NCBI GenBank assembly: GCA_030690265.1
Contig: JAUYHA010000045.1
Span: 1 to 37,218 of the forward strand
Direction of reading: 5' to 3'
Origin: Dehalococcoidales bacterium
GTDB taxonomy: Bacteria > Chloroflexota > Dehalococcoidia > Dehalococcoidales > UBA2162
DNA length: 37,218 bases
Shown here: piece after piece, positions 8,140 to 16,698 of the stretch
Position numbering within the stretch: position 1 is the stretch's first letter
Layout of the letters: every line of letters starts with the position of its first letter
Notes under the pieces: model-generated
Told to the model about the DNA's origin: nothing
Database searches by the model: none
What the model saw: only the letters and a program-made list of their open reading frames with translations
Made by a program: the position numbers and the translations under genes

Positions 8140-8232
8140 ATGGACCTTGTTTTCATAGCTGTTCCTCTGGTCGCTGTAGTGATATGGATAGGAGGCATCA
8201 GTTTTGCCACCGGTGAAAAATGTGGAGACTGA
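8140..8232 (+). CDS. Putative 30-residue membrane microprotein
   Basis: An ATG after AAAGAAAGGGAAGTCT opens a 30-codon ORF, MDLVFIAVPLVAVVIWIGGI then SFATGEKCGD. It is one transmembrane helix with a short Cys-containing tail. Its stop overlaps the start region of the Fur/ABC chimera at 8204. The same frame stays open upstream to about 8041 and encodes a second hydrophobic stretch (YLLFAIVLFFALFVAS), but no standard start codon covers it except a TTG at 8086. It may be a longer two-helix protein or a relic. It is the first possible product of the iron operon. Confidence 0.35.
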   Translation: MDLVFIAVPLVAVVIWIGGISFATGEKCGD

Positions 8233-9010
8233 AAACTTATCTAATAATCGCGGGAAGAGGAGCACCCGACAAAGGGAAATCGTCTTGTCCGTGCTTCGTC
8301 AGTGCGATCACCATATAGACGCATATCAAATATATCTGAGGGCAAGGGAAAAGGTCAGCCGGCTTAGCCTGTCTACCGTTTACCGGGCGCTGGCGCCCAA
8401 TCCGGAAGTGCTGCTGCTCGACGAACCATTCTCCAACCTGGATGCCGATTTGCGGATACGGATAAGAAACGAAGTCAAAGGGATACTGGCCTGCGCCGGG
8501 GCGACCGTTATCTTCGTTACTCACGACCAGCAGGAGGCGATGTTTATGGGAGACCGGGTCGGTGTTATGAACCGGGGCAAACTGGAGCAGCTCGACACAC
8601 CGGAGGCTATTTTCCATGCTCCGGCTACCCCGTTTGTCGCCCAGTTTATCGGCACTGCCGATTTCCTGGATGGGAAGATTGAGGACGGGACTGTCGCAAC
8701 CGAGATTGGAAAACCGCCGGTATACGGTAAGTTTTCCCAAGGCTCAGACGTAAGGGCGATGATACGTCCCGATTTCCTAGATATCAAACCGGCGCACGAC
8801 GGAGTTGGAGAAATCGTCGACCGTGTTTTCCAGGGGATGCATTACCTGTACCGGGTTCGATTGCCATCCGGAGCTACGGTTCGCAGCCTGCAACACCATA
8901 CTAAAAACTATCCGGCAGGCACGAAGGTCTCGCTCCATGTAAATTCCGGCCACAAAGTGACCTGCTTCAGCAAATCCTATGAAATGACGAATGAGGAGCG
9001 GCTCGTATGA
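8204..9010 (+). CDS. Chimeric gene: Fur DNA-binding domain joined to the C-terminal half of an iron ABC ATPase
   Basis: A TTG start with GGAGG 8 bases upstream opens a 268-residue frame. Residues about 19-63 match the Fur winged helix (TRQREIVLSVL...LSLSTVYRAL). From residue 64 the sequence becomes the second half of an FbpC/PotA-type ATPase: ALAPNPEVLLLDEPFSNLDADL (Walker B and D-loop), VTHDQQEA (H-loop), then TOBE-like sequence to the end. Fur's metal-binding/dimer domain and the ATPase's Walker A, Q-loop and most of its signature region are absent. The switch falls in RALAP (8384-8398), a peptide plausible in both parents, so a deletion through short homology is likely. It cannot be a working ATPase; DNA binding is doubtful. 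Confidence 0.85.
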   Translation: MPPVKNVETENLSNNRGKRSTRQREIVLSVLRQCDHHIDAYQIYLRAREKVSRLSLSTVYRALAPNPEVLLLDEPFSNLDADLRIRIRNEVKGILACAGATVIFVTHDQQEAMFMGDRVGVMNRGKLEQLDTPEAIFHAPATPFVAQFIGTADFLDGKIEDGTVATEIGKPPVYGKFSQGSDVRAMIRPDFLDIKPAHDGVGEIVDRVFQGMHYLYRVRLPSGATVRSLQHHTKNYPAGTKVSLHVNSGHKVTCFSKSYEMTNEERLV

Positions 9011-10248
9011 CAAAGCCAAAAGCAATCAATCGGAACCTTATTTTAATGGTATTACTGTCGCTGGCAGCAATATTTCTGGCTGCATGTGTCGCCACACCCC
9101 AGGGCAACGGCTCAAGCTGGGACAAGCCTGTGGCTGAAATGGAGGATACTCTTAACCGTGCGGTGGCCGCCTATGAAAAGGGAGATACAGTGACAGCCCG
9201 GCAACTGGCCAAGGACGCCTATTTCGATGTCTTTGAGAGCAGCGGATTGGAAACGGCTATTCGCCTCAGTATCTCGTCACGACGGGCGTTCGAAGTCGAA
9301 TATGGATTTACCGAGGTGAACCAGCTGATACGTAAGGAGGCTAGCGCTGCCGAAGTCAAACAGGCGGTAACTGAGCTCATGGTGATGATACGCGAGGATG
9401 CCAGCCGTCTTGGTGGCAGCGCTGGAGAAGGGGGCGGTAGCGGTTTCCTGGCGTCTTTTCTTATCATCGTTCGGGAGGGCTTTGAGGCTATCCTCATCAT
9501 GGGTGCCATCATCGCCTACCTGGTCAAGTCCGGCAACGGGGACAAGGTACGCACCATTTACCAGAGCGCCATCGCCGCTATCGTGGCCAGTATCGCTACC
9601 GCCGTAGCGGTCAAGTACCTGTTTAACATCAGCGGTGCCAGCCAGGAGCTTCTGGAGGGAGCTACAATGCTCCTGGCCATGGTAGTGCTGTTCTCGGTCA
9701 GCTTCTGGCTGCTGGGTAAGGTGCAGGCGCAGAGGTGGCAGCAATACATTCAAAGTAAGGTGCAGAGGTCTCTCACCACCGGCAGCACACTGGCACTGGG
9801 GTCGGCAGCTTTTCTGGCTGTGTACCGTGAGGGCGCGGAAACGGTGCTCTTCTACCAAGCTCTGGCCGGGTCCGCGGGCGGTAATGTTGCCGGTATCTGG
9901 CTGGGTTTTGCCGCCGGGGCGTTGGTGCTGGTGGCTATTTTCATAGCCATACGCTGGGGCAGTCTCAAGATACCCATCAAGCCTTTCTTCATCGGCACCG
10001 GGGTCTTTCTCTATTACATGGCTTTTCTATTTGCTGGAGAAGGAATGAGGGAGCTACAGGCAGCGGGAAGCCTGGGCACTACGCTGATACCCGGTATGCC
10101 CTCAATAGGGATACTCGGGGTTTACCCTACCTGGGAGGGTATCATACTTCAAGGTGCACTGCTGCTGACTGCCGCAGGTGGTCTGGCGTACCAGTTCCTC
10201 TTTAAGGCTCGCCTGGCTGGTGAAACTGGTAAGGGGGACGCCATGTGA
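9007..10248 (+). CDS. FTR1-family iron permease with N-terminal lipoprotein/periplasmic domain
   Basis: This 413-residue membrane iron permease overlaps the preceding stop by ATGA. A lipobox (IFLAAC, Cys27) and a soluble helical domain (about 28-140) precede about seven transmembrane helices. The two diagnostic FTR1 iron-site motifs are present as REGFE (156-160) and REGAE (274-278). In bacteria this family moves iron together with a P19-type periplasmic protein or EfeO/EfeB. Here a P19 gene follows directly, so the cFtr1-P19 type is indicated rather than EfeUOB. It should act in the cytoplasmic membrane under control of the DtxR-type operator upstream. Confidence 0.93.
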   Translation: MTKPKAINRNLILMVLLSLAAIFLAACVATPQGNGSSWDKPVAEMEDTLNRAVAAYEKGDTVTARQLAKDAYFDVFESSGLETAIRLSISSRRAFEVEYGFTEVNQLIRKEASAAEVKQAVTELMVMIREDASRLGGSAGEGGGSGFLASFLIIVREGFEAILIMGAIIAYLVKSGNGDKVRTIYQSAIAAIVASIATAVAVKYLFNISGASQELLEGATMLLAMVVLFSVSFWLLGKVQAQRWQQYIQSKVQRSLTTGSTLALGSAAFLAVYREGAETVLFYQALAGSAGGNVAGIWLGFAAGALVLVAIFIAIRWGSLKIPIKPFFIGTGVFLYYMAFLFAGEGMRELQAAGSLGTTLIPGMPSIGILGVYPTWEGIILQGALLLTAAGGLAYQFLFKARLAGETGKGDAM

Positions 10249-10299
10249 TTCGGATTATATTGATTGAATGTGCTCAAATTTAGCGAAAGGAGAAAAACA

Positions 10300-10914
10300 A
10301 TGAGATTGAGCAAGACTGTTTTATTCGGGACTGTGTTAGCAATATCGGCCATTGTCCTGACTCTGGGGGCCTGTGCCGGTGACCAGGGACGCCCTGCCTC
10401 ACGTCCTGCCACTGAAGAGCCGGCAGGTGGTGGCCAGGCAGCCGGCTTCACCGAGTACCCTATCGGCGACGAGGTCCAGATGGTAAACATGAATATTTCC
10501 GCCGTCTACTTCCAGCCGGTACAGATGGAGCCGTCAGAGAAGGCCGGACTGGGGCTGAACGAAGCCGACATCCATATAGAAGCCGATATCCACGCCCTGA
10601 AGGACAACCAAACTGGTTTCGGCTTTGGAGAGTGGGTTCCCTACCTCACCGTGAAGTACCAGGTCAAGAACCTGGACAGTGGTGAAGAGCAGGAAGGGAC
10701 TTTCATGCCGATGAGCGCCAGCGACGGGCCTCACTACGGGGCAAACATTAAGATGATGGGGGCAGGCAAATACAAGCTCACCTTTATCATTGAGTCACCG
10801 GAGAAGCAGGGTTACCTGCTCCACGTGGATGAGGAAACCGGCGTTCCCGGACGCTTCTGGCGCCAGCCCATCGAGGTGAGCTGGGAGTTCAACTATTTAC
10901 CCAGGAAGTTTTAA
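10300..10914 (+). CDS. P19/Tp34-family iron-transport lipoprotein
   Basis: This 204-residue protein has a lipobox (LTLGAC, Cys25) and a Gly/Pro-rich linker, then the P19/Tp34 immunoglobulin-like domain. Family landmarks are visible: YFQPVQMEP, ADIHIEADIHAL, FGEWVPYLTVKYQV and FMPMSASDGPHYG, which hold the Met, His and acidic residues that bind copper and iron in P19. P19 hands iron to the partner FTR1 permease. The ATG at 10300 was chosen for GAAAGGAG just upstream; an in-frame TTG at 10264 lacks a ribosome site and would spoil the signal peptide. Confidence 0.92.
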   Translation: MRLSKTVLFGTVLAISAIVLTLGACAGDQGRPASRPATEEPAGGGQAAGFTEYPIGDEVQMVNMNISAVYFQPVQMEPSEKAGLGLNEADIHIEADIHALKDNQTGFGFGEWVPYLTVKYQVKNLDSGEEQEGTFMPMSASDGPHYGANIKMMGAGKYKLTFIIESPEKQGYLLHVDEETGVPGRFWRQPIEVSWEFNYLPRKF

Positions 10915-10983
10915 GGGGGATGGCACAAGCCAGACACTGAGTTCGGCTTGTGCCGTCAAGCCCTCGAAAAGGAGAAAACTAGC

Positions 10984-12258
10984 TTGCTAAAGCTGTTTGT
11001 ATCCGTGCTGCAGAGCAGCCTGATGATTGCTTTTGTGGTGGCAGTGGTGCTGGCCTGGCTTGAAGCATTTGGTCCAAGACAACTCCTTCCATCGGTAAAG
11101 AGCGGGCTAATACTGGCCCTGGCAGCCAGCGCCGGTCTTACCTACGGAGTGGAAACGGGCCTCCAGCGAGAGCCGGTAGAAGGAGTCATCAGCCTGCTGG
11201 CAGTGCTGTCGGCAGTAGCTCTGGCCCTGAGCATTACCTGGAGTCTAAACCGTAATACCAACGCATACGAGGTCTCAGGTGGCGACGCGACCAGTCTTCT
11301 CAAGCGAATTCTGACAGTATTGGCCGTCGCTGCGCTGGTCCTGCCACTGGGACTGAATGTAGCACTGTCTGTATCAAAACTGTTCGCAGGAGGCACAGGA
11401 CTGGTCAGCACCGAGCTGGTACTGAGGCTAGCGGTAGTTCTGCTAGCTCTAGCTGTATCATTAATGCTGGCAGTCATTCTGCGCCGGGTGGTACCTCAGG
11501 TCAGGAAAAGCTGGCTTAAGGTAATAGCGCTTGTCGTCTTGCTGATACTGGCGCTCCAAGAAAGTACGACCGCCCTGCAGATAGGGCTGGTAAGGGGAAT
11601 TGTCCCGCCTGCCGACTGGCTTTTCCAACCGGCTGTGGTATTGATAAACAATTACTATTCATTTTACTACGGGCTCTTTGCTGCCGTCGGCATCATGATA
11701 CTGCTCGTCTTCTGGGAACAGCGGCGCTACAAGGATAAATCAGAGGGCCTGAATCCTGCTCAGAACAGGAAGCTCAAAGCCAGCCGCCGTCGTATGGCAG
11801 CAATGACGACAGCCGCTGCGGTACTGCTCGGACTGGCAATTCTGGTCGATGGCGCCACTGCCATTTACGCCAGTCGCCCGCTACAGCTCTCACCGGCAAC
11901 AGTGGTTACCGCTCAGAAAGGCACGGTTTCAATACAAGTGGACTCCTTGAGCGACGGACAGCTACATCGTTTTTCCTATGAGACAGCAGATGGTATCGTA
12001 ATCCGCTTTCTGGCGGTTCATAAGGGGTCAGGGGTCTATGGCGTTGGCATGGATGCCTGCACATTCTGTGGGGCGGCCGGGTACCGCCAGGATGGGGAAA
12101 ATGTTATCTGCAATCGCTGCCAGGCAGCCATTAACGCGGTTACCATCGGCTTTCCCGGAGGGTGTAACCCCATCCCCATTGATAGCCAGAAAAATGGCGA
12201 TTCCCTGGTAATTCCGGTTGAAACGCTGGAATCAGTAAAAGGAGTTTTTGCCCGGTGA
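10984..12258 (+). CDS. DUF2318-type membrane protein with Cys-rich domain (Cj1660-like)
   Basis: This protein of about 424 residues has some seven or eight transmembrane helices, a basic cytoplasmic loop, then an extracytoplasmic C-terminal domain. That domain carries DACTFCGAAGYRQ...VICNRCQAAIN...FPGGCNPI. The paired CxxC motifs define DUF2318, predicted to bind a metal or an Fe-S cluster. The same family is the third gene of the C. jejuni FTR1-P19 cluster (Cj1660). A TTG at 10984 was taken as start because AAGGAG lies 10 bases upstream; an upstream in-frame TTG at 10948 has no such site. A redox role in iron release or uptake is inferred. Confidence 0.85.
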   Translation: MLKLFVSVLQSSLMIAFVVAVVLAWLEAFGPRQLLPSVKSGLILALAASAGLTYGVETGLQREPVEGVISLLAVLSAVALALSITWSLNRNTNAYEVSGGDATSLLKRILTVLAVAALVLPLGLNVALSVSKLFAGGTGLVSTELVLRLAVVLLALAVSLMLAVILRRVVPQVRKSWLKVIALVVLLILALQESTTALQIGLVRGIVPPADWLFQPAVVLINNYYSFYYGLFAAVGIMILLVFWEQRRYKDKSEGLNPAQNRKLKASRRRMAAMTTAAAVLLGLAILVDGATAIYASRPLQLSPATVVTAQKGTVSIQVDSLSDGQLHRFSYETADGIVIRFLAVHKGSGVYGVGMDACTFCGAAGYRQDGENVICNRCQAAINAVTIGFPGGCNPIPIDSQKNGDSLVIPVETLESVKGVFAR

Positions 12259-12271
12259 GGAGGTACTATCA

Positions 12272-13564
12272 GTGTTCCTGAGAATGGTTAAGCGCTCTTT
12301 CACCAGAGGCTGGAAAAAGAAAGCCCTGGCCGTAATTACGGTGGCTATTGGTACGGCACTGGTAGTGGCGATGCTGAATGTATCCCTGGATATCGGAGAC
12401 AAGGTCGGTCGTGAGCTCAGGAGCTATGGAGCCAATATCATGGTGACCCCGGAGGTTGAGGCGATACCTTTAGAAGTAGCGGGAGTAAGTTTCAACCCGC
12501 TCGCCGGGCAGAGCTACCTGGCTGATAAGGACATCCCGAAACTGAAGATGATATTCTGGCGCAATAACATCGTTGACTTTGCTCCCTACCTCAAGACCAA
12601 TGCCGAAGCCGAGGGAGGCCGGGTAACGGTAATTGGAACCTGGTTTGACCAGCACCTGGTAATCCCCACCGGCGAAACTATCGTTACCGGAGTGAAAAAG
12701 CTGAAGTCCTGGTGGCAGGTAGAAGGTGCCTGGCCTGATGACGAAGCGACCGATAGCAGCGCTCTGGTCGGTAAGGATATTGCGAGGAGGTTTTCCCTGA
12801 AACCTGGTGACGACCTAGGGCTGGTATTTCCTGGTAAAGGCAACCACAACCATACCCTAAAAGTAAGCGGGATTATCTCCGGTGGAGGTGCAGAAGACAG
12901 CCAGGTGTTCGTTCCTTTATCCTGGCTACAGGAAGTAACCGGGCAGGTAGGAAAGGTATCACAGGTTGAAGTTAGCGCCCTCACCATGCCCAAGAATGCT
13001 CTCGCCCTTAAAGCTGAAGCGTATGGCCCCGACTCCCTCAGCAGCGAGGAATTTGAGACCTGGTATTGTTCGCCGTATGTCGATTCGGTGGCTTACCAGA
13101 TAGAAGAGGCCATTCCCGGGGCGCGAGCCAGGGCCATCAGGCAGATAGCGGAAACCGAGGGGACTATCCTTGGAAAGGTGCAGTTGCTCATGGCTTTCCT
13201 GGCTCTGGCGGCAGTAACAGGCTCTGCCCTCGGCATCTCCAGCCTTATGAGCGCCTTTGCCCTTGAGCGCAGCCGAGAGATAGGATTACTCAAGGCTCTT
13301 GGAGCCTATAATTTGAGCATTACCTGGCTGTTTATGTCTGAAGCGATTATCATCGGTATTGTGGGTGGCGGGCTTGGCTACGCTGGCGGCGTTGCCCTGG
13401 CCCGGTTCATTGCGGAGAGTGTCTTTGACGCCGGCCTGGAAATGAAAATTCTGGTCGTCCCAATTGCGTTTATGGTATCGGTAGGGCTGGCTCTCCTGGG
13501 CAGCTTATCTGCCGCCCGGGTAGTGACAAAACTTCGACCATCTCAGATACTGGTGGGGAGGTAA
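12272..13564 (+). CDS. FtsX/MacB-type ABC permease (Cj1661-like)
   Basis: This permease of about 430 residues has an N-terminal transmembrane helix (about 20-40), a large extracytoplasmic MacB-like periplasmic core domain and three C-terminal helices with the FtsX-type ERSREIGLLKALGA motif. The GTG at 12272 follows GAGGAGG with good spacing; an earlier in-frame TTG (12248) is less likely. It is the first of two adjacent, related permeases that probably pair as a heterodimer with the ATPase two genes on. In this family such units act as mechanotransducers or exporters rather than classic importers, so the link to iron handling rests on the conserved neighbourhood. Confidence 0.88.
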   Translation: MFLRMVKRSFTRGWKKKALAVITVAIGTALVVAMLNVSLDIGDKVGRELRSYGANIMVTPEVEAIPLEVAGVSFNPLAGQSYLADKDIPKLKMIFWRNNIVDFAPYLKTNAEAEGGRVTVIGTWFDQHLVIPTGETIVTGVKKLKSWWQVEGAWPDDEATDSSALVGKDIARRFSLKPGDDLGLVFPGKGNHNHTLKVSGIISGGGAEDSQVFVPLSWLQEVTGQVGKVSQVEVSALTMPKNALALKAEAYGPDSLSSEEFETWYCSPYVDSVAYQIEEAIPGARARAIRQIAETEGTILGKVQLLMAFLALAAVTGSALGISSLMSAFALERSREIGLLKALGAYNLSITWLFMSEAIIIGIVGGGLGYAGGVALARFIAESVFDAGLEMKILVVPIAFMVSVGLALLGSLSAARVVTKLRPSQILVGR

Positions 13565-13567
13565 TTT

Positions 13568-14710
13568 ATGGCTGGTAAACGCTGGATGCTGGTGCGCATG
13601 ATAGTCGCCTCCCTAGTCAGACGGAAGTCTCGTGTCGCCATCGCTTTTGCTGCCATCGTCATCGGTGCCGCCATAAGCTCAGGGTTAGCCAGTGTCTACT
13701 ACGACGTTGGCCAGAAGATGAGCCAGGAGTTGCGAGCCTATGGCGCTAATCTGGTGGTTGTTCCGGCATCACCTGAGCAGCAACCCTACGTGAAGCTAAG
13801 CGATATATCCAGCATTGCCAGCAGTATAACTGATGGTAAGCTGGTAGGCTATGTGCCCTATCTATACGGAGTAGCCTCATTGCAGTCGCAGGATGTAGTA
13901 ATTGCTGGCACTCATTTTGACCGGATGCTGAAGGTCTTCCCGTCCTGGAAGATAAATGGTGTGAGTACAGTCAATGACAAGAAAGGCTCGGCAATAGTGG
14001 GTGAAGTGGTTGCTACAAGTCTGGGGATTGCCCCTGGCAGCCGGATAGAGCTTTATAGCACGACCACTTCGAAGACCGTGGAACTTCAGGTAGAGGGCGT
14101 CCTGAGCACGGGGAGTAGCGAGGACAACCATGTCTTCATCGACCTTGATGCTGCCGGTGAGTTGCTGAATAAACCCGGTGTGGTAAGCGTTGCCTACTTC
14201 AGCGTTTTGGGTAACTTGCAGGAATTGGATTTATTTAGCAATAGTATCCAGCAGGAGTTTGATGGGGTATCAGCCAAGCCCATTAAGCAAGTGTCCCAGT
14301 CTGAGGGAGGGGTACTGGAAAAGATAAAGTCACTGGTATTCCTGGCGGTGGCGGTGATACTGCTGCTTACCATGCTCTGTGTTGGCATAACTATGTTGAA
14401 TACGGCGATGGAGCGGCGCCGAGAAATCGGTCTGAGGAAGGCACTGGGGGCACAGAGCCGGGATATCATGTTCGAGTTTCTGGCGGAAGGGGTTTTCCTC
14501 GGATTTGCCGGTGGTGTTGTGGGATGGGCTCTGGGGCTGCTTTTTGCCCAGGCGGTGGGCCAGAGTGTGTTTCAATCTCCGGTGTCGTTTCGTCCTGAGA
14601 TTTTACCCTTTGCCGTGGTGCTCACCGTTACCCTGGTGGCACTGGCTTCTTTCATTCCAGCCAGAGCCGCCGCCTCGGTGCAGCCGGCTACGACATTGAG
14701 AGGAGAATAA
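13568..14710 (+). CDS. FtsX/MacB-type ABC permease (Cj1662-like)
   Basis: This 380-residue paralogue of the preceding permease shares the N-terminal layout (VRRKSRVAIAFAAIVIGAA, then QELRAYGANLVVV) and the C-terminal three-helix FtsX domain with ERRREIGLRKALGAQS. It starts three bases after the stop of its partner behind GGGGAGG. The two probably form a heterodimeric membrane part of one ABC unit. No degradation is seen, in contrast to the upstream chimera. Confidence 0.88.
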   Translation: MAGKRWMLVRMIVASLVRRKSRVAIAFAAIVIGAAISSGLASVYYDVGQKMSQELRAYGANLVVVPASPEQQPYVKLSDISSIASSITDGKLVGYVPYLYGVASLQSQDVVIAGTHFDRMLKVFPSWKINGVSTVNDKKGSAIVGEVVATSLGIAPGSRIELYSTTTSKTVELQVEGVLSTGSSEDNHVFIDLDAAGELLNKPGVVSVAYFSVLGNLQELDLFSNSIQQEFDGVSAKPIKQVSQSEGGVLEKIKSLVFLAVAVILLLTMLCVGITMLNTAMERRREIGLRKALGAQSRDIMFEFLAEGVFLGFAGGVVGWALGLLFAQAVGQSVFQSPVSFRPEILPFAVVLTVTLVALASFIPARAAASVQPATTLRGE

Positions 14711-14745
14711 GTTGGGCTTAACTCGCAAGAAAGGAGAACGACTAA

Positions 14746-15414
14746 ATGCTACTTGAATTAGAAATGGTTTCCAAGACCTACGGGAATGTGCGGGCTCTGG
14801 AGGATATTAACTTCACTGTTAATTCAGGCGAGTGGGTCTCCATCATGGGGCCATCTGGTTCCGGCAAGACTACCTTGCTCAACATCATCGGTTGCCTGGA
14901 CAAGCCTACCTACGGCATCATCAGGCTGGACGGAGACGACCTGTCATCACTTGATGCGAAGCAACTGACTGAGGTACGGCGGGACAAAATCGGTCTTATT
15001 TTCCAGCAGTTTCACCTTATCCCGCATCTTACCGCTTTGGAGAACATCATGGTAGCGCAGTACTATCACAGTATGCCGGATGAAAAGGAGGCTTTGGCAT
15101 CCCTCGTCAGGGTAGGGCTGGTGGACAGAGCCCGACATTTCCCCAGCCAGCTTTCCGGCGGTGAACAGCAGCGAGTCTGTGTTGCCAGGGCTTTGATAAA
15201 CTATCCAAAATTAATCCTCGCTGACGAACCTACGGGCAACCTGGATGAGGCCAATGAGAAGATTGTCACACAGCTTATCCAGGAATTACACCAGGAAGGA
15301 CATACGATTGTGATGGTAACCCATGATGATGCTATGGGGCAGCTTGGCGACCGTGAAATACGTTTGCAGCACGGTAGTCTGGTGTCCAACAATGTTAAAC
15401 AAGCTTCAATTTGA
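14746..15414 (+). CDS. ABC transporter ATPase, LolD/MacB type (Cj1663-like)
   Basis: This complete 222-residue ATPase has Walker A GPSGSGKTT (35-43), Q-loop FQQFHLIP, signature LSGGEQQR, Walker B LILADEPT and H-loop VTHD. The sequence TGNLDEAN after Walker B is typical of the MacB/LolD/FtsE branch, which works with FtsX-type permeases like the two just upstream. Start ATG follows AAGGAGAACGACTAA. It closes the iron operon. In C. jejuni a thioredoxin-like pair follows (Cj1664-1665); none is present here. Confidence 0.93.
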   Translation: MLLELEMVSKTYGNVRALEDINFTVNSGEWVSIMGPSGSGKTTLLNIIGCLDKPTYGIIRLDGDDLSSLDAKQLTEVRRDKIGLIFQQFHLIPHLTALENIMVAQYYHSMPDEKEALASLVRVGLVDRARHFPSQLSGGEQQRVCVARALINYPKLILADEPTGNLDEANEKIVTQLIQELHQEGHTIVMVTHDDAMGQLGDREIRLQHGSLVSNNVKQASI

Positions 15415-15523
15415 GTCTTCACGCAGTTTCCGGGCCACAGTGTATCAGGCATATATGAGGCAAAATTGCTAAGGTCACAAGTACTCAGAATGTTGAACGC
15501 GGAGAAGTACCTAAAGACTGTGT

Positions 15524-16495
15524 CTAACGTGATTTATGTCCTTGTATGGGGAAAAGACGTTTGGGGATGAGCCATAGATAGACGAGCATCCCTGAAAGCT
15601 CGATGAGACTTTGGAGGACAATAACCGCCACAGCTGCCTCCCATCCGGCAGGCAGAGCCAGTGCCAGAGGAAGTATTACAAAGGAATTGCGGGTACCCAT
15701 ATTAAAGGCCAGGGTACGCCCGGCTTCCGGTTCCAGTCCGAAAAACAGAGCTATCAACCGTGATAGTGTGGCCGCAATGATAAGGTAAAGCGTAAAAACC
15801 AGGGCAGGCCAGCTAAGCGATGTGAACACGTGACCTGCCGCATTCACCTGCGAGGCTACTATGATAAACAAGACCAGAGCCAGCAAAGGAATGGGGAGCC
15901 AGGCCGTTATTCTCAACCACCCGGTAGCAATGGATTGGTGGCTTGCCAGGTAGCGGGTAAGAGTTGCCAGGATGAAAGGCACAAAAATAATCCAGGTGAG
16001 TACTTGCAGGAACGGGCTTACAGTTACCACCTGGATAAAGTCTTTTCCCATGAAAACCCACAGGTACACAGGCAAAAGAACGAATTGAATCAGAAGTTGT
16101 ATCGGCACTATGGCCACAGCCAGCCAGGTAGCGCCTTTCCCTAAATAGGTGAAAGTGACGAACCAGTCGGTGCAGGGCACAAGGAGTACCATAAAGACGC
16201 CTAGCCTGATGGCCGGGTCTGCTGGCAAAAGCCAGGTCAGAGCCCAGACGATAAGGGGTACTAAGGCAAAGTTGGTGAACAGAGAGGCAGCGAAAAATCG
16301 CCGGTGACGGAACGCTTGCTTCAAGTTACCGAACGAGACATGGCAGAATGTGGTGTAAAGAAGAATAGCCAGCACAGGCCAAACCAGGAAGTCCAATTGT
16401 CCAGCCACGGCCGGCCACAAAATCCCCGCCATTCCACCGGTCAAGACTACTGCTAAATATATGACTATCTGGTATCGTTCCAGCGATTCTCTCAT
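15524..16495 (-). CDS. ACR3/bile acid-sodium symporter superfamily transporter (putative arsenite-efflux-like)
   Basis: This 323-residue membrane protein has about ten helices of the BART/BASS superfamily. The segment VPCTDWFVTFTYLG, with a conserved Cys in a membrane helix, and FNMGTRNSFVILPLALALP are typical of the ACR3-like branch that exports arsenite or antimonite. No ArsR or arsenate reductase gene is nearby, so the substrate is uncertain. It is a single-gene unit transcribed against the iron operon. A perfect palindrome directly upstream of the start codon suggests its own repressor. Confidence 0.8.
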   Translation of the reverse strand: MRESLERYQIVIYLAVVLTGGMAGILWPAVAGQLDFLVWPVLAILLYTTFCHVSFGNLKQAFRHRRFFAASLFTNFALVPLIVWALTWLLPADPAIRLGVFMVLLVPCTDWFVTFTYLGKGATWLAVAIVPIQLLIQFVLLPVYLWVFMGKDFIQVVTVSPFLQVLTWIIFVPFILATLTRYLASHQSIATGWLRITAWLPIPLLALVLFIIVASQVNAAGHVFTSLSWPALVFTLYLIIAATLSRLIALFFGLEPEAGRTLAFNMGTRNSFVILPLALALPAGWEAAVAVIVLQSLIELSGMLVYLWLIPKRLFPIQGHKSR

Positions 16496-16502
16496 ATTTA
16501 TT

Positions 16503-16516
16503 TCATGCTAGCATGA
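16503..16516 (-). promoter_or_regulatory. Palindromic operator candidate TCATGCTAGCATGA
   Basis: This perfect 14-base palindrome ends 8 bases upstream of the ATG of the ACR3-like transporter. At this position it would overlap the ribosome-binding or early transcribed region, so a bound repressor or a small hairpin could block expression. No clear Shine-Dalgarno is visible between it and the ATG. Confidence 0.45.
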
Positions 16517-16652
16517 TGACATGAGGGAGACAAACAAAGACACATCAGACGAACGTCTTCTTGGCTGACTGAGGATAACTTTCTAGTATTTTGCCGGGTG
16601 AATCTCATCAAACAAAGTCAGACTGCTGAAATAGTCATTTTGAACCCCCTAA

Positions 16653-16698
16653 ATCCCCCAGTCTTGGGGGATTTTATGTCTGGGGGACACCCCCAGAC
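16653..16698. repeat. Tandem G/C-run hairpins (interspersed repeat-like)
   Basis: ATCCCCCA-GTCT-TGGGGGAT (16653-16672) is followed at once by GTCTGGGGG-ACA-CCCCCAGAC (16678-16698); both stems are perfect. The preceding CCCCCTAAATCCCCC phrase is of the type found in interspersed repeats of Dehalococcoidia-like genomes. The remaining bases between the transporter and tRNA-Gly show no gene. Confidence 0.6.
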
